NCBI RefSeq assembly: GCF_001941445.1
Contig: NZ_CP009245.1
Span: forward strand, 1,511,992-1,575,991
Length of the DNA stretch: 64,000 bases
Reading direction: 5' to 3'
DNA from: Corynebacterium aquilae DSM 44791
Lineage (GTDB): Bacteria > Actinomycetota > Actinomycetes > Mycobacteriales > Mycobacteriaceae
Made by a program: the position numbers and the translations under genes. Positions 1-11,198 of the stretch are shown here, piece by piece. The notes beneath the pieces are model-generated. The model did no database searches, was not told the DNA's origin, and was given only the letters and a program-made list of their open reading frames with translations. Position 1 is the first letter of the stretch; the number at the start of each line of letters is the position of its first letter.

Positions 1-599
1 GATTCGTTGTTGGCTTTTTCGGTGCGCAGCCGGTCGAGTTCCGCAATGGCTTTTTCTTGGGCTTCCGCTGTGGTGCGGATGTAGGTCTTGCGGTCAAGGG
101 CGTCGCGGGCGGCGTCAGCGCCGGCGACGGTGGTGATTCCGGGGGTGGTGGCGCCCTGTTTGTAGGCGGCGCGGGACAGCTCGTCGAGTCGGGCCTGGGC
201 TACTTCCATTTCCGACTGGGTGCGATCGAGGTCTTCGCGGGCCTCTTTGGCTTTTTGTCGGGCTTCCTCGGCGCTAGCTTGGGCGTCGTGCAGGTCGACG
301 AGGGCCTTGTTGACCGCTTCGCGCAGGCCACCCATTTCATTTTCCAGCGCCGCAATGTCGGATTCGGCCTGGGTGAGGGTGGCGACCAGATCGGCGACCT
401 CTTTGTCGGAGGCGGCTACCTGCGCGTCAGCGGTGGCAATGGCGGCGTCGTCGGGGTTGGCCGGATCCGCAAAGGATGGCGACGTGAGGGTGGTGGTGAC
501 GACCGCGCTGGACAGCGCGATGGCGAGGAGGCGACGGCTGAAACGTGCCTTGGGGCGTGGTGCACCGCTAAGGCGGTGCATACGGGGATCACGGTTCAA
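1..599 (-). CDS. Secreted NlpC/P60-type cell-wall protein, N-terminal part (3' end outside window)
   Basis: The reading frame runs off the left edge, so only about 199 N-terminal residues are seen. A basic N-terminus and hydrophobic segment (RRLLAIALSSAVVTTTL) end in a signal-peptidase-like site near SFA-DPA. What follows is a long Ala/Glu/Lys-rich coiled coil with heptads such as QAESDIAALENEMGGLREAV. This is the usual N-terminal half of corynebacterial/mycobacterial RipA-like peptidoglycan endopeptidases, whose NlpC/P60 catalytic domain is C-terminal and would lie outside the window. The neighbours (a small membrane protein, then acn) match the nlpC-type gene next to acn in C. glutamicum. 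The start chosen is TTG at 599, which has GGAG 8 nt upstream; an in-frame ATG at 581 is the alternative. The catalytic domain is not visible, so the enzyme call rests on context and the coiled coil. Confidence 0.72.
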   Translation of the reverse strand, partial: MNRDPRMHRLSGAPRPKARFSRRLLAIALSSAVVTTTLTSPSFADPANPDDAAIATADAQVAASDKEVADLVATLTQAESDIAALENEMGGLREAVNKALVDLHDAQASAEEARQKAKEAREDLDRTQSEMEVAQARLDELSRAAYKQGATTPGITTVAGADAARDALDRKTYIRTTAEAQEKAIAELDRLRTEKANNE

Positions 600-1390
600 G
601 GGGATTACTCCTAGGGGGCGCGCCAGCACGCGAAGTTTCGGCGCATCTGCCGCGGTGGGGTGGATGCGTCGATAACCGCCGCCGGTCGACCTAATGGTGG
701 TGACGTGGGGCGACTCACGGGGCCAAGCAGTTGCGCCGCGGCCCCGCCCTTGGGGCTGGGATGTGCGTAATCGCTGTACGCCAGTGCCTGTTGCTGGGGA
801 TGCTGGAAGCGTTGCCGCTTCCGGCTGAAATCCCGGCAAAGCCCAAGATTTTCCCATTGTCTAGCCCAGGGGCTAGACCTTAAGAAAATTTAGCGGGCCA
901 CTCCCCTAGCTATTCCCCTTGCGTATGTGCCTTCTGCTGCGCGCTTCCCCACGTGCATAGATCGGCCTCATCGAGAGGGTAGTTCGGGGTAAACATGGTT
1001 ACTGGCGGGGCGAAAGTGGCTACTTAAGCCTCGTGAGCCAACAACTGAACATTAAGTCACAACAGCACCACAAGGGAACTTCTCTACCGATATTCTCAGG
1101 AGTCAAGTCAATAAGCATGACCTTGTTGACCTACCCTCTCCCACTCCACCAGCGAAAACGTCTCACCGTGCGTTACATGTTAAATATGTCACATTCTTAG
1201 GTGGGTGCGGCGTGTTGCCAGCCCTTATGGGCGGTCATGATGAAAAAGCGGGGCTAAAAACCAGCCTGAAGAAAGGGGAGGTCCCAACGAAAATAGTAAA
1301 GCTTTCAGGCTAGACACATCCTGCGATGGCCGATACATGCACTTGCTTTCCGCAGGACTGTGGCCCCACAGTCCAAGCGGTTCGCAGACG
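600..1390. other. Long leader/intergenic region upstream of the NlpC/P60-type gene
   Basis: About 790 bases hold no convincing gene. I see a perfect inverted repeat TCTAGCCC-AG-GGGCTAGA at 860-877, and an imperfect one GTTACAT-N7-ATGTCAC at 1172-1192 that could be a regulator site. A C/G-rich hairpin (CAGCCCCAAGGGCGGGG on the minus strand) lies near 742-758. Such length suggests a long regulated 5' leader. I looked for the conserved blocks of a ydaO (c-di-AMP) riboswitch, known upstream of some actinobacterial cell-wall hydrolases, and did not find them. Confidence 0.4.
860..877. promoter_or_regulatory. Perfect 8-bp-arm inverted repeat, possible operator
   Basis: TCTAGCCC AG GGGCTAGA is a near-continuous palindrome about 260 bases upstream of the NlpC/P60-type start. 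It is followed on the plus strand by an A/T-rich stretch (taagaaaattta). Size and symmetry fit a dimeric regulator site; no specific regulator can be assigned. Confidence 0.35.
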
Positions 1391-1420
1391 AAAAAACCCA
1401 CGGCCGGCTGGCTGTGGGTT
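1391..1420 (-). terminator. Rho-independent terminator
   Basis: On the minus strand AACCCAC and GTGGGTT form a 7-bp stem around a G/C-rich loop and are followed by a run of T residues (plus-strand A run 1391-1396). It lies about 80 bases after the stop of the small membrane protein gene at 1504 and separates it from the NlpC/P60-type gene. Confidence 0.8.
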
Positions 1421-1503
1421 TGTTGTGTGGTGACTAGTGGGTTTCCGCGGGGCAAAACGGGGTCGACTGACGCTGGGGGCCGAGTGCCCCCTTTTGGGGC
1501 GCG

Positions 1504-2043
1504 CTAGATGGTTGAGTGCTGTGTGACCGCCTGGTCTGGCGCTGCCGGCTGGGGTGCTGCGCTTTGACGGCGGCGCCAGGTTGACCATGCCGTGGTCACG
1601 ATGGTGAGGGCAACCACCACGCCAATGCCGAGATTAATTTCCTGCCACGGGGTGGTGTCCTCACGGACATCCGCCAGGAACGCCTGAGTTGAACTGATGT
1701 AGTCGGGATTGCCGTACATCGCTTTTTCGGCCTGCTCGATAGATTTCCGCGAGTACTGGTCGGAGACTACTGCCCCAGTTCCGGGGGACCGCACGATCAC
1801 AGTGTCCGCCCCGGTGCGCTGTTGAATTTCATAGGCAATGTCACGCAGGTCGGCAGGTTGCGCCGGGGTTCGATCGAGGACGACGATTTTCACATCTCCC
1901 ACACCGGTGCTGCGCGCCTGGTTGGTGATGTCGATCAGGCCGGCCTCGGTGCCGGGGTAGGCAGCTTCGAGACCATCGATCGCGACATTGTCGGCTTCGA
2001 CTTGCTGTGCCAGGTCGTCAAGGTTGACGTAGTCGGGGATCAT
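1504..2043 (-). CDS. Small membrane protein of the Rv1476/DUF6676 type
   Basis: The 179-residue protein has a soluble N-terminal domain (about residues 1-130) that begins MIPDYVNLDDLAQQ. One transmembrane helix follows near residues 138-155 (IGVVVALTIVTTAWSTW), then a short basic, Ala/Pro/Gln-rich tail. This layout and its position beside acn match the conserved actinobacterial membrane protein found between acn and an NlpC/P60 gene. Its function is not established. The domain may face the periplasm or cytoplasm; no catalytic motif is evident. The ATG start has GAGAGGA about 6 nt upstream. A terminator follows at 1391-1420, so it seems to be transcribed separately from the NlpC/P60-type gene. 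Confidence 0.75.
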   Translation of the reverse strand: MIPDYVNLDDLAQQVEADNVAIDGLEAAYPGTEAGLIDITNQARSTGVGDVKIVVLDRTPAQPADLRDIAYEIQQRTGADTVIVRSPGTGAVVSDQYSRKSIEQAEKAMYGNPDYISSTQAFLADVREDTTPWQEINLGIGVVVALTIVTTAWSTWRRRQSAAPQPAAPDQAVTQHSTI

Positions 2044-3078
2044 GAAAGTCCTCTCGCGGCCAGGGGGAAGGGTCGGGGCAATATCTTAAAGCCCCGTGCG
2101 CCCGCGACGGTTACGGCGCGCCCTGAGCTTCCCAATGCCGTTCGTTTTAGCGAGCGCGACCCCGCAGGTGTCTTGGGGCTGGGTTCGAACCCTGGCGAAG
2201 TGAAAATCGGAGCGCTTAACAGTCCCCAGCCTTAAGCCTCAGCCGCGCCTGGCCGGCTCAGAGTTTCAAGCGTTACCTCCCAGTCGCGCAACCGGGGCGA
2301 TTCCCAATGAGGAGTTTGCTCAAGAAGGGCGCACGCTTATGCCCACTGGCATGTCCACTGGGCTGGCCGATGCCGACTGCTGATTCTTTATGTCTTTGTG
2401 GGGGCTCACGGCGGGTGCAGCGTGGAGCTCACGCGACCTTCCCCCCACTTTGGGGTAGCAATCCACATCGCAGTCCAATCACATAAGCATTTGTGATCAA
2501 CTACGCATCGATACTTTCCTGTGGTGGAGTTAACAACTTGAGGACCTTGGCGATGACGCAGAGCATTTTCAGCGCGCCGCGGCTGGCTCGTGATTTTGTG
2601 CCACGTTTTGTCGGCGGTTGGTCCACGCTTTGCCGGGGGAACATTTAGACGAAGGCGTAAACGGCCTGTGTGGGCGCACCATCGACCAATGACTGCTGGG
2701 CGCAAGGTGGATAGTCGGGGCGGAGAGGTTATGGAACGACTGTGGCAGATGTGACAACAAAGGGTGCGGAAACTTGAACGCCAGTCCCGGCCCAAGATAG
2801 ATGAGGGTTGCCTTTCCTGCTGGTTGCTCGGGGTTTTGGTGGCAGCAGAAGGTGGGGTGATGCGTGTCAAAACTGCACAACATAACGCCCGTACTGTTAA
2901 ACTTGGCCGCAAGACCTTCCGGCTATATGACTCACCCATGTCGTGATGCCGGACCGTGGTTTGCCGTCAGGCGCCACACGGTCGCGCCCTTCGTGAGAGC
3001 CTGAACGCTTTCGGTGGCGCACCGGTGCCAAGCGCCTGCACACTCACCCAATTACCTCTAAAGGAAGCGGAGCTCACT
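2044..3078. other. Regulatory gap upstream of acn, no gene recognised
   Basis: About 1 kb between divergent genes. Short open frames occur on both strands but show no recognisable protein family and no good ribosome binding site. The part next to acn (from about 2870) contains an AcnR-type operator and would hold the acn promoter. The acn leader is then about 180 bases long. The rest shows nothing I can assign. Confidence 0.5.
2881..2896 (+). promoter_or_regulatory. AcnR operator upstream of acn
   Basis: CATAACGCCCGTACTG fits the published corynebacterial AcnR site CAGNACnnnCGTACTG at every defined base except one (T for G at position 3). It lies about 180 bases before the acn start, next to a possible -10 region (tgttaaact). 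The acnR gene itself is downstream of acn, so this would be a repressor loop controlling aconitase. Confidence 0.78.
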
Positions 3079-5892
<2,814 letters not shown>

Positions 5893-5906
5893 CACCTAGC
5901 CACCCC

Positions 5907-5926
5907 GGATCGCATAGCGATCCTTT
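5907..5926 (+). terminator. Weak terminator/attenuator hairpin after acn
   Basis: GGATCGC-ATA-GCGATCC is a perfect 7-bp stem with a 3-base loop followed by only TTTA. It lies 15 bases after the acn stop. The short T run suggests incomplete termination, so some transcripts could reach acnR. Confidence 0.5.
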
Positions 5927-6222
5927 AGGCGCCCGGGGCAGCACCAGCCGCACCGGCTAAGCTGCCCCGGCGCCACAACCCACCCCCGTTCGCCAAGCAC
6001 AGCGACGACGCCAACCACCCACACCGTGGGCACGAAGCGTTGGTAGCGCGCCGCGGGCGGGGGTGCGTCTTTCCCTCAGCCGAACACCAGGTGCTCGTGA
6101 GTTTTCTGGCCGCACCCCACACCGGCGCGCCCACAACACCGTGAACACCTACCGGGCCCCAAGCGCCCAACCCCATCCAGCCCAAACCAGCCCAACGCGT
6201 TGAAGGTGGTGACCTCTCCGAC
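5927..6222. other. acn-acnR intergenic region with a second strong hairpin
   Basis: About 300 bases without a gene. CCGGGGCAGC (5933-5942) and GCTGCCCCGG (5961-5970) form a 10-bp stem, with an inner AGCC/GGCT pair, and no T run. This may stabilise or separate acn and acnR transcripts. The rest is C-rich with no evident promoter. Confidence 0.45.
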
Positions 6223-6789
6223 ATGCCCAAAGTCAGCGAAGGCGACCTCGTCCAACGCCGCAAAGACATCCTCGAAGGCGCCCGCACCTGCTTCGCCGAA
6301 CACGGCTACGAAGGCGCCACCGTCAGAAGACTCGAAGAAGCCACCGGCAAATCCCGCGGCGCAATCTTCCACCACTTCGGCGACAAAGAAAACCTCTTCC
6401 TCGCCCTCGCCCGCGAAGACGCCGCCCGCATGGCAGACGTCGTCGCCGACGAAGGCCTCGTCGAAGTCATGCGCGACATGCTCGCCCACCCCACCCGCTA
6501 CGACTGGCTGGCCACCCGGCTAGAAATCACCCGGCTGCTGCGCACCGACCCCATCTTCCGGGCCCGCTGGCAACAACACCAAGCCATCCTCGACGATGCA
6601 GTGCGCGCCCGCCTCGAAGCCAACGCCGCCGCCGGACGCATGCGCGACGACGTCGACGTCGCAGTCCTCCACACCTACCTGGACACCGTCATGGAAGGCT
6701 TCATCTCCCGGCTCGCCAGCGGCGAACCCACCGAAGGCCTCGACCAAGTCCTCAACCTCGTCGAAGACTCCGTGCGCAAACACAACTAA
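6223..6789 (+). CDS. acnR: TetR-family repressor of aconitase AcnR
   Basis: The 188-residue protein has an N-terminal TetR helix-turn-helix at about residues 10-55 (ARTCFAEHGYEGATVRRL, KSRGAIFHHFGDKENLF) and a helical ligand/dimerisation domain. It lies directly downstream of acn, as AcnR does in C. glutamicum, where it represses acn; a matching operator is present at 2881-2896. Start ATG 6223 (MPKVSEGDLVQRRK) gives the normal N-terminus. The amidotransferase gene starts 47 bases after its stop, so the two are probably cotranscribed. Confidence 0.93.
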   Translation: MPKVSEGDLVQRRKDILEGARTCFAEHGYEGATVRRLEEATGKSRGAIFHHFGDKENLFLALAREDAARMADVVADEGLVEVMRDMLAHPTRYDWLATRLEITRLLRTDPIFRARWQQHQAILDDAVRARLEANAAAGRMRDDVDVAVLHTYLDTVMEGFISRLASGEPTEGLDQVLNLVEDSVRKHN

Positions 6790-6836
6790 AACGCCCAGCC
6801 AGCACCCCGACACCCCCACACCCAAAGGTTGCCCAC

Positions 6837-7562
6837 ATGCCCGCACGTTTCCTGCTTGTCTCCCCACGCAGCGGCGAAGAAATCGCCCGCGCCGAACGAG
6901 GTGACTTCCTCCGCGCCACCGGCCTGAAAGAGGAACAACTCGACCAAGTCATGCTCGACACCTGCGACGCCACCATCGGCCCCCTCGACCCCTACGCCGG
7001 GGTCTTCGTCGGCGGCAGCCCCCTAAACATCACCACCGACACCTACGACGAATACCAACAGGCCGTCCACGCCCAACTGCGCACCCTGATCGACGGACCC
7101 GTTCCCACCATGTTCGTCTGCTTCGGCGCCGGATTCATCACCCACGAACTCGGCGGACACGTCGGCCGCACCCACCCCGAATCCGCCGGCCCCTCCACCG
7201 TGGAACTCACCGCCGACGGCCGCAAAGACCCCCTGCTCAAAAACCTCCCCGCAGAGTTCAGCACCCTCACCGGCCACACCGAAAACATCATCATTCCCCC
7301 GCTGCAAGCCGTCGTCCTCGCCACCGCCCCCAGCTGCCCCACCCAAATGATCCGCTACGGGCAACACACCTGGGCCTGCCAATTCCACGCCGACATGGAT
7401 CCCGCCGCCATGAAAGCCCGCATGGACTTCTACTACGACTACGGATACTTCTCCCCCGCAGACTACGACGACATCGTCTCCGTCCTGCCCGGCGTCGACA
7501 CCCAGCACTCCAACGCGATCCTGCACAACTTCGTCACCTACTGCACCAAAGACCACGACTAA
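6837..7562 (+). CDS. Class I glutamine amidotransferase-like protein (first paralog)
   Basis: The 241-residue protein is related to GMP-synthase-type glutaminase domains. The nucleophile elbow is FVCFGAGF (Cys95). The later His is in CQFHADMD (His184), but the usual FHPE glutamate is replaced by Asp186. N-terminal strands PARFLLVSPR and the GVFVGGSP loop match the family. No synthetase domain is attached, so a partner or substrate is unknown. An amidotransferase after acn-acnR is conserved in corynebacteria. The ATG has AAAGG about 9 nt upstream. It is followed by a second paralog in the same direction. Confidence 0.82.
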   Translation: MPARFLLVSPRSGEEIARAERGDFLRATGLKEEQLDQVMLDTCDATIGPLDPYAGVFVGGSPLNITTDTYDEYQQAVHAQLRTLIDGPVPTMFVCFGAGFITHELGGHVGRTHPESAGPSTVELTADGRKDPLLKNLPAEFSTLTGHTENIIIPPLQAVVLATAPSCPTQMIRYGQHTWACQFHADMDPAAMKARMDFYYDYGYFSPADYDDIVSVLPGVDTQHSNAILHNFVTYCTKDHD

Positions 7563-7626
7563 ACCCCACCCTGGGTGCCCCCGCGGGTGCACCGCACGTC
7601 GACGCCGATAGTTTCGATTAACTACC

Positions 7627-8415
7627 ATGAGACGAATGTCGCGCATCCGCCCCTTCCTCCTGATCTCTACCCGCCCCGAAGACGCAGCCGCCACAGGCGA
7701 ATACGAATCCTTCCGCACCGTCATGGGGCTCACACCAGATCAGCTGGAACACCACCGGCTGGAACAAACCCCGCTCGGCCACATCCGCCTCGACGACTTC
7801 AGCGGCATCATCATCGGCGGCGGCCCCTACAACAACACCGACGAGGACAAGCACCACACCCAAATCCGGGTCGAAAAAGAACTCGATGAACTCGTCACCC
7901 GGATCCTCGCGCGCGACTATCCCCTATTTGCCGCCTGCTACGGCATCGGCATCGTCGGCACCGCCATCGGCGCCGAACTATCCCGCAACCACGCCGAAGA
8001 TGCGCAAGCGATCACCGTCAGCCTCTGCCAGGGCGCACACCGCGACCCCATCTTGGCCACCACCCCACCACAGTTCGACACCCTGGTGGGGCACAAAGAA
8101 AACTGCGAAGCGCTGCCCTCAAACTACACTCGCGCCGACGGCACCACCATGCCAGTCACCCACCTGGCCCGGGGGTACAACTGCCCCATCCACATGTTTA
8201 AAGTCGGCCACAACACCTACGTCACCCAGTTCCACCCGGAACTCGACCACGACAGTTTCGCCGAACGCGTTCGCATCTACCAGGATCAGGGATACTTCCC
8301 TCCCACCGCGGCCGAAGAAGTCATCGCACAGGCCCGCACCCACGACGTGGCGCAATCCCAATCCATGCTGCGCGCCTTCTCCGAGCGCTACGGGCGAACC
8401 ATGGCGCGCACATAG
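7627..8415 (+). CDS. Class I glutamine amidotransferase-like protein (second paralog)
   Basis: The 262-residue protein is clearly paralogous to the gene just upstream: the same order of strands (RPFLLIST, GIIIGGGPYNN), a Cys104 elbow FAACYGIGIVG, and QFHPELD with His203 and Glu205. Unlike its neighbour it keeps the whole canonical triad. The gene has no clear ribosome site. A -10-like TAGTTT at 7609-7614 lies 12 nt before the ATG, so it may have its own promoter with a very short leader. An in-frame ATG at 7636 is an alternative start. The substrate is unknown. Its 3' end overlaps the convergent DUF1990 gene by 28 bases. Confidence 0.83.
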   Translation: MRRMSRIRPFLLISTRPEDAAATGEYESFRTVMGLTPDQLEHHRLEQTPLGHIRLDDFSGIIIGGGPYNNTDEDKHHTQIRVEKELDELVTRILARDYPLFAACYGIGIVGTAIGAELSRNHAEDAQAITVSLCQGAHRDPILATTPPQFDTLVGHKENCEALPSNYTRADGTTMPVTHLARGYNCPIHMFKVGHNTYVTQFHPELDHDSFAERVRIYQDQGYFPPTAAEEVIAQARTHDVAQSQSMLRAFSERYGRTMART

Positions 8416-8972
8416 GCGGCGGCAGCAGCTTTTTGCATCCGCTGCGCCAGCGGCCGGCCGCATTTCGCTACCCACCACGCTTGCCTACTGAACGCCACGC
8501 ACCGGCCGACCACCGTCCCGTCGGTGTGCAAAGTCAGCACAAAAGCTTCCTCCCCACATTCGGCGTGGCCATCAAGGGTGCCGTAAATCAACGCCCGCAC
8601 ACAGCTGCCATCCGGCTCGACCGTGTCGACCACATCGACAACCACGCAAGGATTGTTGCGCGGCCCAACGCGCACGCCCCCTGGGCGAAACTGGATGGAA
8701 ACCACCTGCCCCACCTCAGCCGGTGGCTGATCCCCCACATGCGCCGCAGTGCAGTTATGCATCTGCCAGGTGCGCACCCGATCCCACGCCGCATCAAAGA
8801 CGTCCTCCCCGCAGCCTAAGACCTGCTGCACGTCCGTCAGATGCCAGCCCCTCGGACACGACGCGTGCCCCCGCGCCATCGCCAAAGTCCGCCCCACGAA
8901 AACCGCAGGATAGCTCACCTCGGTTGTGCTTCGAAGCTGTGCTTGGGAAAAACGCTGCATATTCCACAGCAT
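8388..8972 (-). CDS. DUF1990 (UPF0548) family protein
   Basis: The 194-residue protein carries the features of the DUF1990 family: the N-terminal SYPAVFVGRTL segment, an internal WQMHNCTAAHVGDQPPAEVG stretch, and the C-terminal signature YGTLDGHAECGEEAF. The family is common in actinobacteria and plants and has no firmly known reaction. No signal peptide or membrane helix is seen. The start could be ATG 8972 or the next ATG at 8960 (MQRFSQAQL). The metPS terminator ends just upstream. The 3' end overlaps the second amidotransferase gene tail-to-tail. Confidence 0.75.
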   Translation of the reverse strand: MLWNMQRFSQAQLRSTTEVSYPAVFVGRTLAMARGHASCPRGWHLTDVQQVLGCGEDVFDAAWDRVRTWQMHNCTAAHVGDQPPAEVGQVVSIQFRPGGVRVGPRNNPCVVVDVVDTVEPDGSCVRALIYGTLDGHAECGEEAFVLTLHTDGTVVGRCVAFSRQAWWVAKCGRPLAQRMQKAAAAAYVRAMVRP

Positions 8973-8981
8973 AGTGGCATG

Positions 8982-9012
8982 AAAACGGCGGCCAGCAAGG
9001 ATACTGGCCGCC
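8982..9012 (-). terminator. Rho-independent terminator of metP-metS
   Basis: On the minus strand GGCGGCCAG and CTGGCCGCC make a perfect 9-bp stem with an 8-base loop, followed by GTTTTC. It begins 27 bases after the metS stop. Confidence 0.88.
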
Positions 9013-9038
9013 GCAGGTGTGGGTGTCTTTAGTGGGAT

Positions 9039-9191
9039 CTAGACGTACATCGGCATCTCGTCGATGTCAGTGCTACCCAAAGTTCCGCACTCCTCGTCAT
9101 TGGTTTTACCCAAGTGGCGTGCAGCAACAGCCAAAAGCCCCCACACGACGGCCAAATAGACCGTCATCATAATCAGTGCCTGCAAAGTCAT
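9039..9191 (-). CDS. metS: Methionine/alanine importer small subunit MetS
   Basis: A 50-residue protein too short for most gene finders: it starts MTLQALIMMTVYLAVVWG, has one membrane helix (about residues 3-24), then a hydrophilic acidic tail ending DEMPMYV. Size, single helix and position 42 bases after metP match MetS, the small subunit required by the sodium-coupled MetP transporter in C. glutamicum. The ATG has AAAGGTAG about 9 nt upstream. The transcript ends at the strong hairpin 8982-9012. Confidence 0.85.
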   Translation of the reverse strand: MTLQALIMMTVYLAVVWGLLAVAARHLGKTNDEECGTLGSTDIDEMPMYV

Positions 9192-9233
9192 GGCGTATCT
9201 ACCTTTTCAATCAGTGGCTTAACACAACTGGCC

Positions 9234-10883
9234 CTAGTGGGCGTTTGTGTTGTGAGAGCTCGGACCAGCGTGCTGGAATTCGGGCTTAAGAACAGCGGAG
9301 TGTGCCGGAGCGTGCGGATCGACAAGGTGCTGCCCGAAAGGGGCTCCCTTACCGGACAGCGGAACCCCGAAATCGCCCGCGGGCGGCCCATCGACGATGG
9401 TGCCCCGCGGCCACTTCTTCAGCGACAACAGCACCGCACCGCCATAGAGCACGACCGCCAGCGCCCAGCCGAACCACACAATCTTCGAGGAACTGTAACC
9501 GCCGTAGCCGTCGCGAACCAGGGCGGTGACCTCCAGCACGAAGGTGATGCCCAAAATAGCCGGGGTAATCACCACCAGTGAAATATCCCACCAGCGGCCC
9601 AGCTTCAAACTGGACACCGCATTGACGTGGTTGCGCAATTCGCCAGTGCGGCGCAACACCCAACCGATGGTGACAATCGAGATCACCGCAATCGCGACAA
9701 TGCCGAGCACGTTGACGAACTTGTCGACGATATCCAAAGAAGCCAAACCGGTCGCGACTGGGAACAGTGCCAGGGAGGGCACCGCACACAACACGCCGAC
9801 CACGATGGAGGCCTTCCGGCGCGGCATCGCAAACTTATCCTGCACGCTGGACACCACCACCTCCACAATCGTCACCAGGGAGGTGAAACCGGCGATAAAC
9901 AGGGAACCAAAGAACAAGATGCCGAAGATCGGCCCACCCGGCATCTGGTTGATGATGGTCGGGAACGCAATAAAGGCGAGGCCGATGCCGGAGGAAGCAA
10001 CCTCATCAACGGATGTGCCGTTGGCGGTAGCCATGAAGCCCAAAGTGGCGAACACGCCAATGCCCGCGAGCACTTCGAAGCCAGAGTTCGCCAGGCCCAC
10101 CACCGCGCCCAGGCCGGAAAGATTACTGCGGCGCTTGAGATAAGAAGCCTGAGTCATCATGATGCCAAAAGCAATGGCCAAGGAGTAGAAAATCTGCCCA
10201 TAAGCAGCCATCCACACCTGCGGATCCGCCAGCGCGTCCCAGCGCGGGGTAAAGAAGGCTTCCAAGCCGAAACCGGCGCCCTCAAGGAACAGGGAACGCA
10301 CCACGAGCACCAAAAACAGAGCGATGAGCATGGGAACGAACACACTGGACAGCATGCCGGTGCCTTTACGCACACCCAACGCCATCACCGCGATAATCAG
10401 CACCCACACCACGGCCAGGGTGATGAAAATAGGCCAAATGATGTGTGCCGAATGCACCGAATCGTTATCGGCGCTGAGGAAGTCGTTGATGAAAAATGAC
10501 TCCGGGTCTTCGCCCCACGCCAGCTTCACGCTGAACCAGGTGTACGCCGCAGACCATGCCAGAATCACCGCATAATACACAGCAATGATGTAGGTGATAA
10601 TGGTCTGCACCCAACCGATAGCTTCAGTTTTGGGGCTGATGCGTCGCCACACGAGCGGTGCGGAACCGCGGAAACGGTGCCCCAATACATAATCCAGAAT
10701 CAGCACCGGAACACCGGCGGTAATCAAAGCAACAACGTAGGGCAGCAAAAACGCGCCACCGCCGTTGTCGTAGGCGATATAGGGGAATCGCCAGATGTTT
10801 CCCAAGCCAATGGCGGAGCCAATAGCTGCGAAAAGGAACATACTTCTGCCGGCCCAAGTGGCGCGGCGTTGGGGTTGGCTCAT
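9234..10883 (-). CDS. metP: Sodium-dependent methionine/alanine importer MetP (NSS family)
   Basis: A 549-residue integral membrane protein of the neurotransmitter:sodium symporter family. The hallmark GSAIGLGNIWRFPYIAYDNG lies in helix 1 near the N-terminus, followed by about eleven further hydrophobic segments and a hydrophilic C-terminal tail. With the adjacent MetS it fits the methionine and alanine uptake system of C. glutamicum. The open frame extends upstream, but MSQPQRRATWAGRSMF (ATG 10883) is the natural N-terminus; its ribosome site is weak. The region upstream contains one TAGAC half-site like that of McbR, which is not enough to claim regulation. Confidence 0.9.
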   Translation of the reverse strand: MSQPQRRATWAGRSMFLFAAIGSAIGLGNIWRFPYIAYDNGGGAFLLPYVVALITAGVPVLILDYVLGHRFRGSAPLVWRRISPKTEAIGWVQTIITYIIAVYYAVILAWSAAYTWFSVKLAWGEDPESFFINDFLSADNDSVHSAHIIWPIFITLAVVWVLIIAVMALGVRKGTGMLSSVFVPMLIALFLVLVVRSLFLEGAGFGLEAFFTPRWDALADPQVWMAAYGQIFYSLAIAFGIMMTQASYLKRRSNLSGLGAVVGLANSGFEVLAGIGVFATLGFMATANGTSVDEVASSGIGLAFIAFPTIINQMPGGPIFGILFFGSLFIAGFTSLVTIVEVVVSSVQDKFAMPRRKASIVVGVLCAVPSLALFPVATGLASLDIVDKFVNVLGIVAIAVISIVTIGWVLRRTGELRNHVNAVSSLKLGRWWDISLVVITPAILGITFVLEVTALVRDGYGGYSSSKIVWFGWALAVVLYGGAVLLSLKKWPRGTIVDGPPAGDFGVPLSGKGAPFGQHLVDPHAPAHSAVLKPEFQHAGPSSHNTNAH

Positions 10884-11198
10884 AAACGTCCGAGAGGTGT
10901 GTCGGGCTTTCACAAGCAGCAAATGGTGGCGCCGCACGTGAAAGCGATGGTCACGGAAAGTGGGTGTAAAGAACTATGAAAATGCGAAAAGCACTCCGCG
11001 GCGTCTGCCGAGGAGCTCACTTTTCGCCGCATCCGCCCATCATCGGTTTGAGATGTAGATGCGTAGTGGCGTGCGCGTAGACCTGCTACACGCCGCGCGT
11101 CGCCCCCGCCCAGGAAGCGATTGTGCAATAGTTCTAGCTGAATTTAGCACGCAGACCAGGAAAAATAGCAATCCTAGCCGTGGTTGACCTAGGTCAGC
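10884..11198. other. metP upstream region with terminator of the ABC-F gene
   Basis: Between the ABC-F stop and metP start I see the hairpin at 10987-11015 and no gene. A half-site TAGAC (about 11079) is the only recognisable motif; no SAM riboswitch fold is evident. Confidence 0.4.
10987..11015 (-). terminator. Probable terminator of the ABC-F gene
   Basis: On the minus strand CTCCTCGGC-AGAC-GCCGCGGAG pairs with one mismatch and is followed by TGCTTTT. It lies about 185 bases after the ABC-F stop. Confidence 0.65.

Noticed and set aside
600..1390. ydaO (c-di-AMP) riboswitch before the NlpC/P60-type gene
   Set aside because: The conserved blocks expected at its 3' end are not present on the minus strand.
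2178..2196. tRNA T-loop-like GGTTCGAACC
   Set aside because: Only three stem pairs hold and no acceptor, D or anticodon arm can be built around it.
2406..2939. 177-codon minus-strand frame upstream of acn
   Set aside because: Composition and lack of motifs or ribosome site do not support a gene.
11070..11090. McbR operator before metP
   Set aside because: Only one TAGAC half-site is present; the partner GTCTA at the right spacing is missing.
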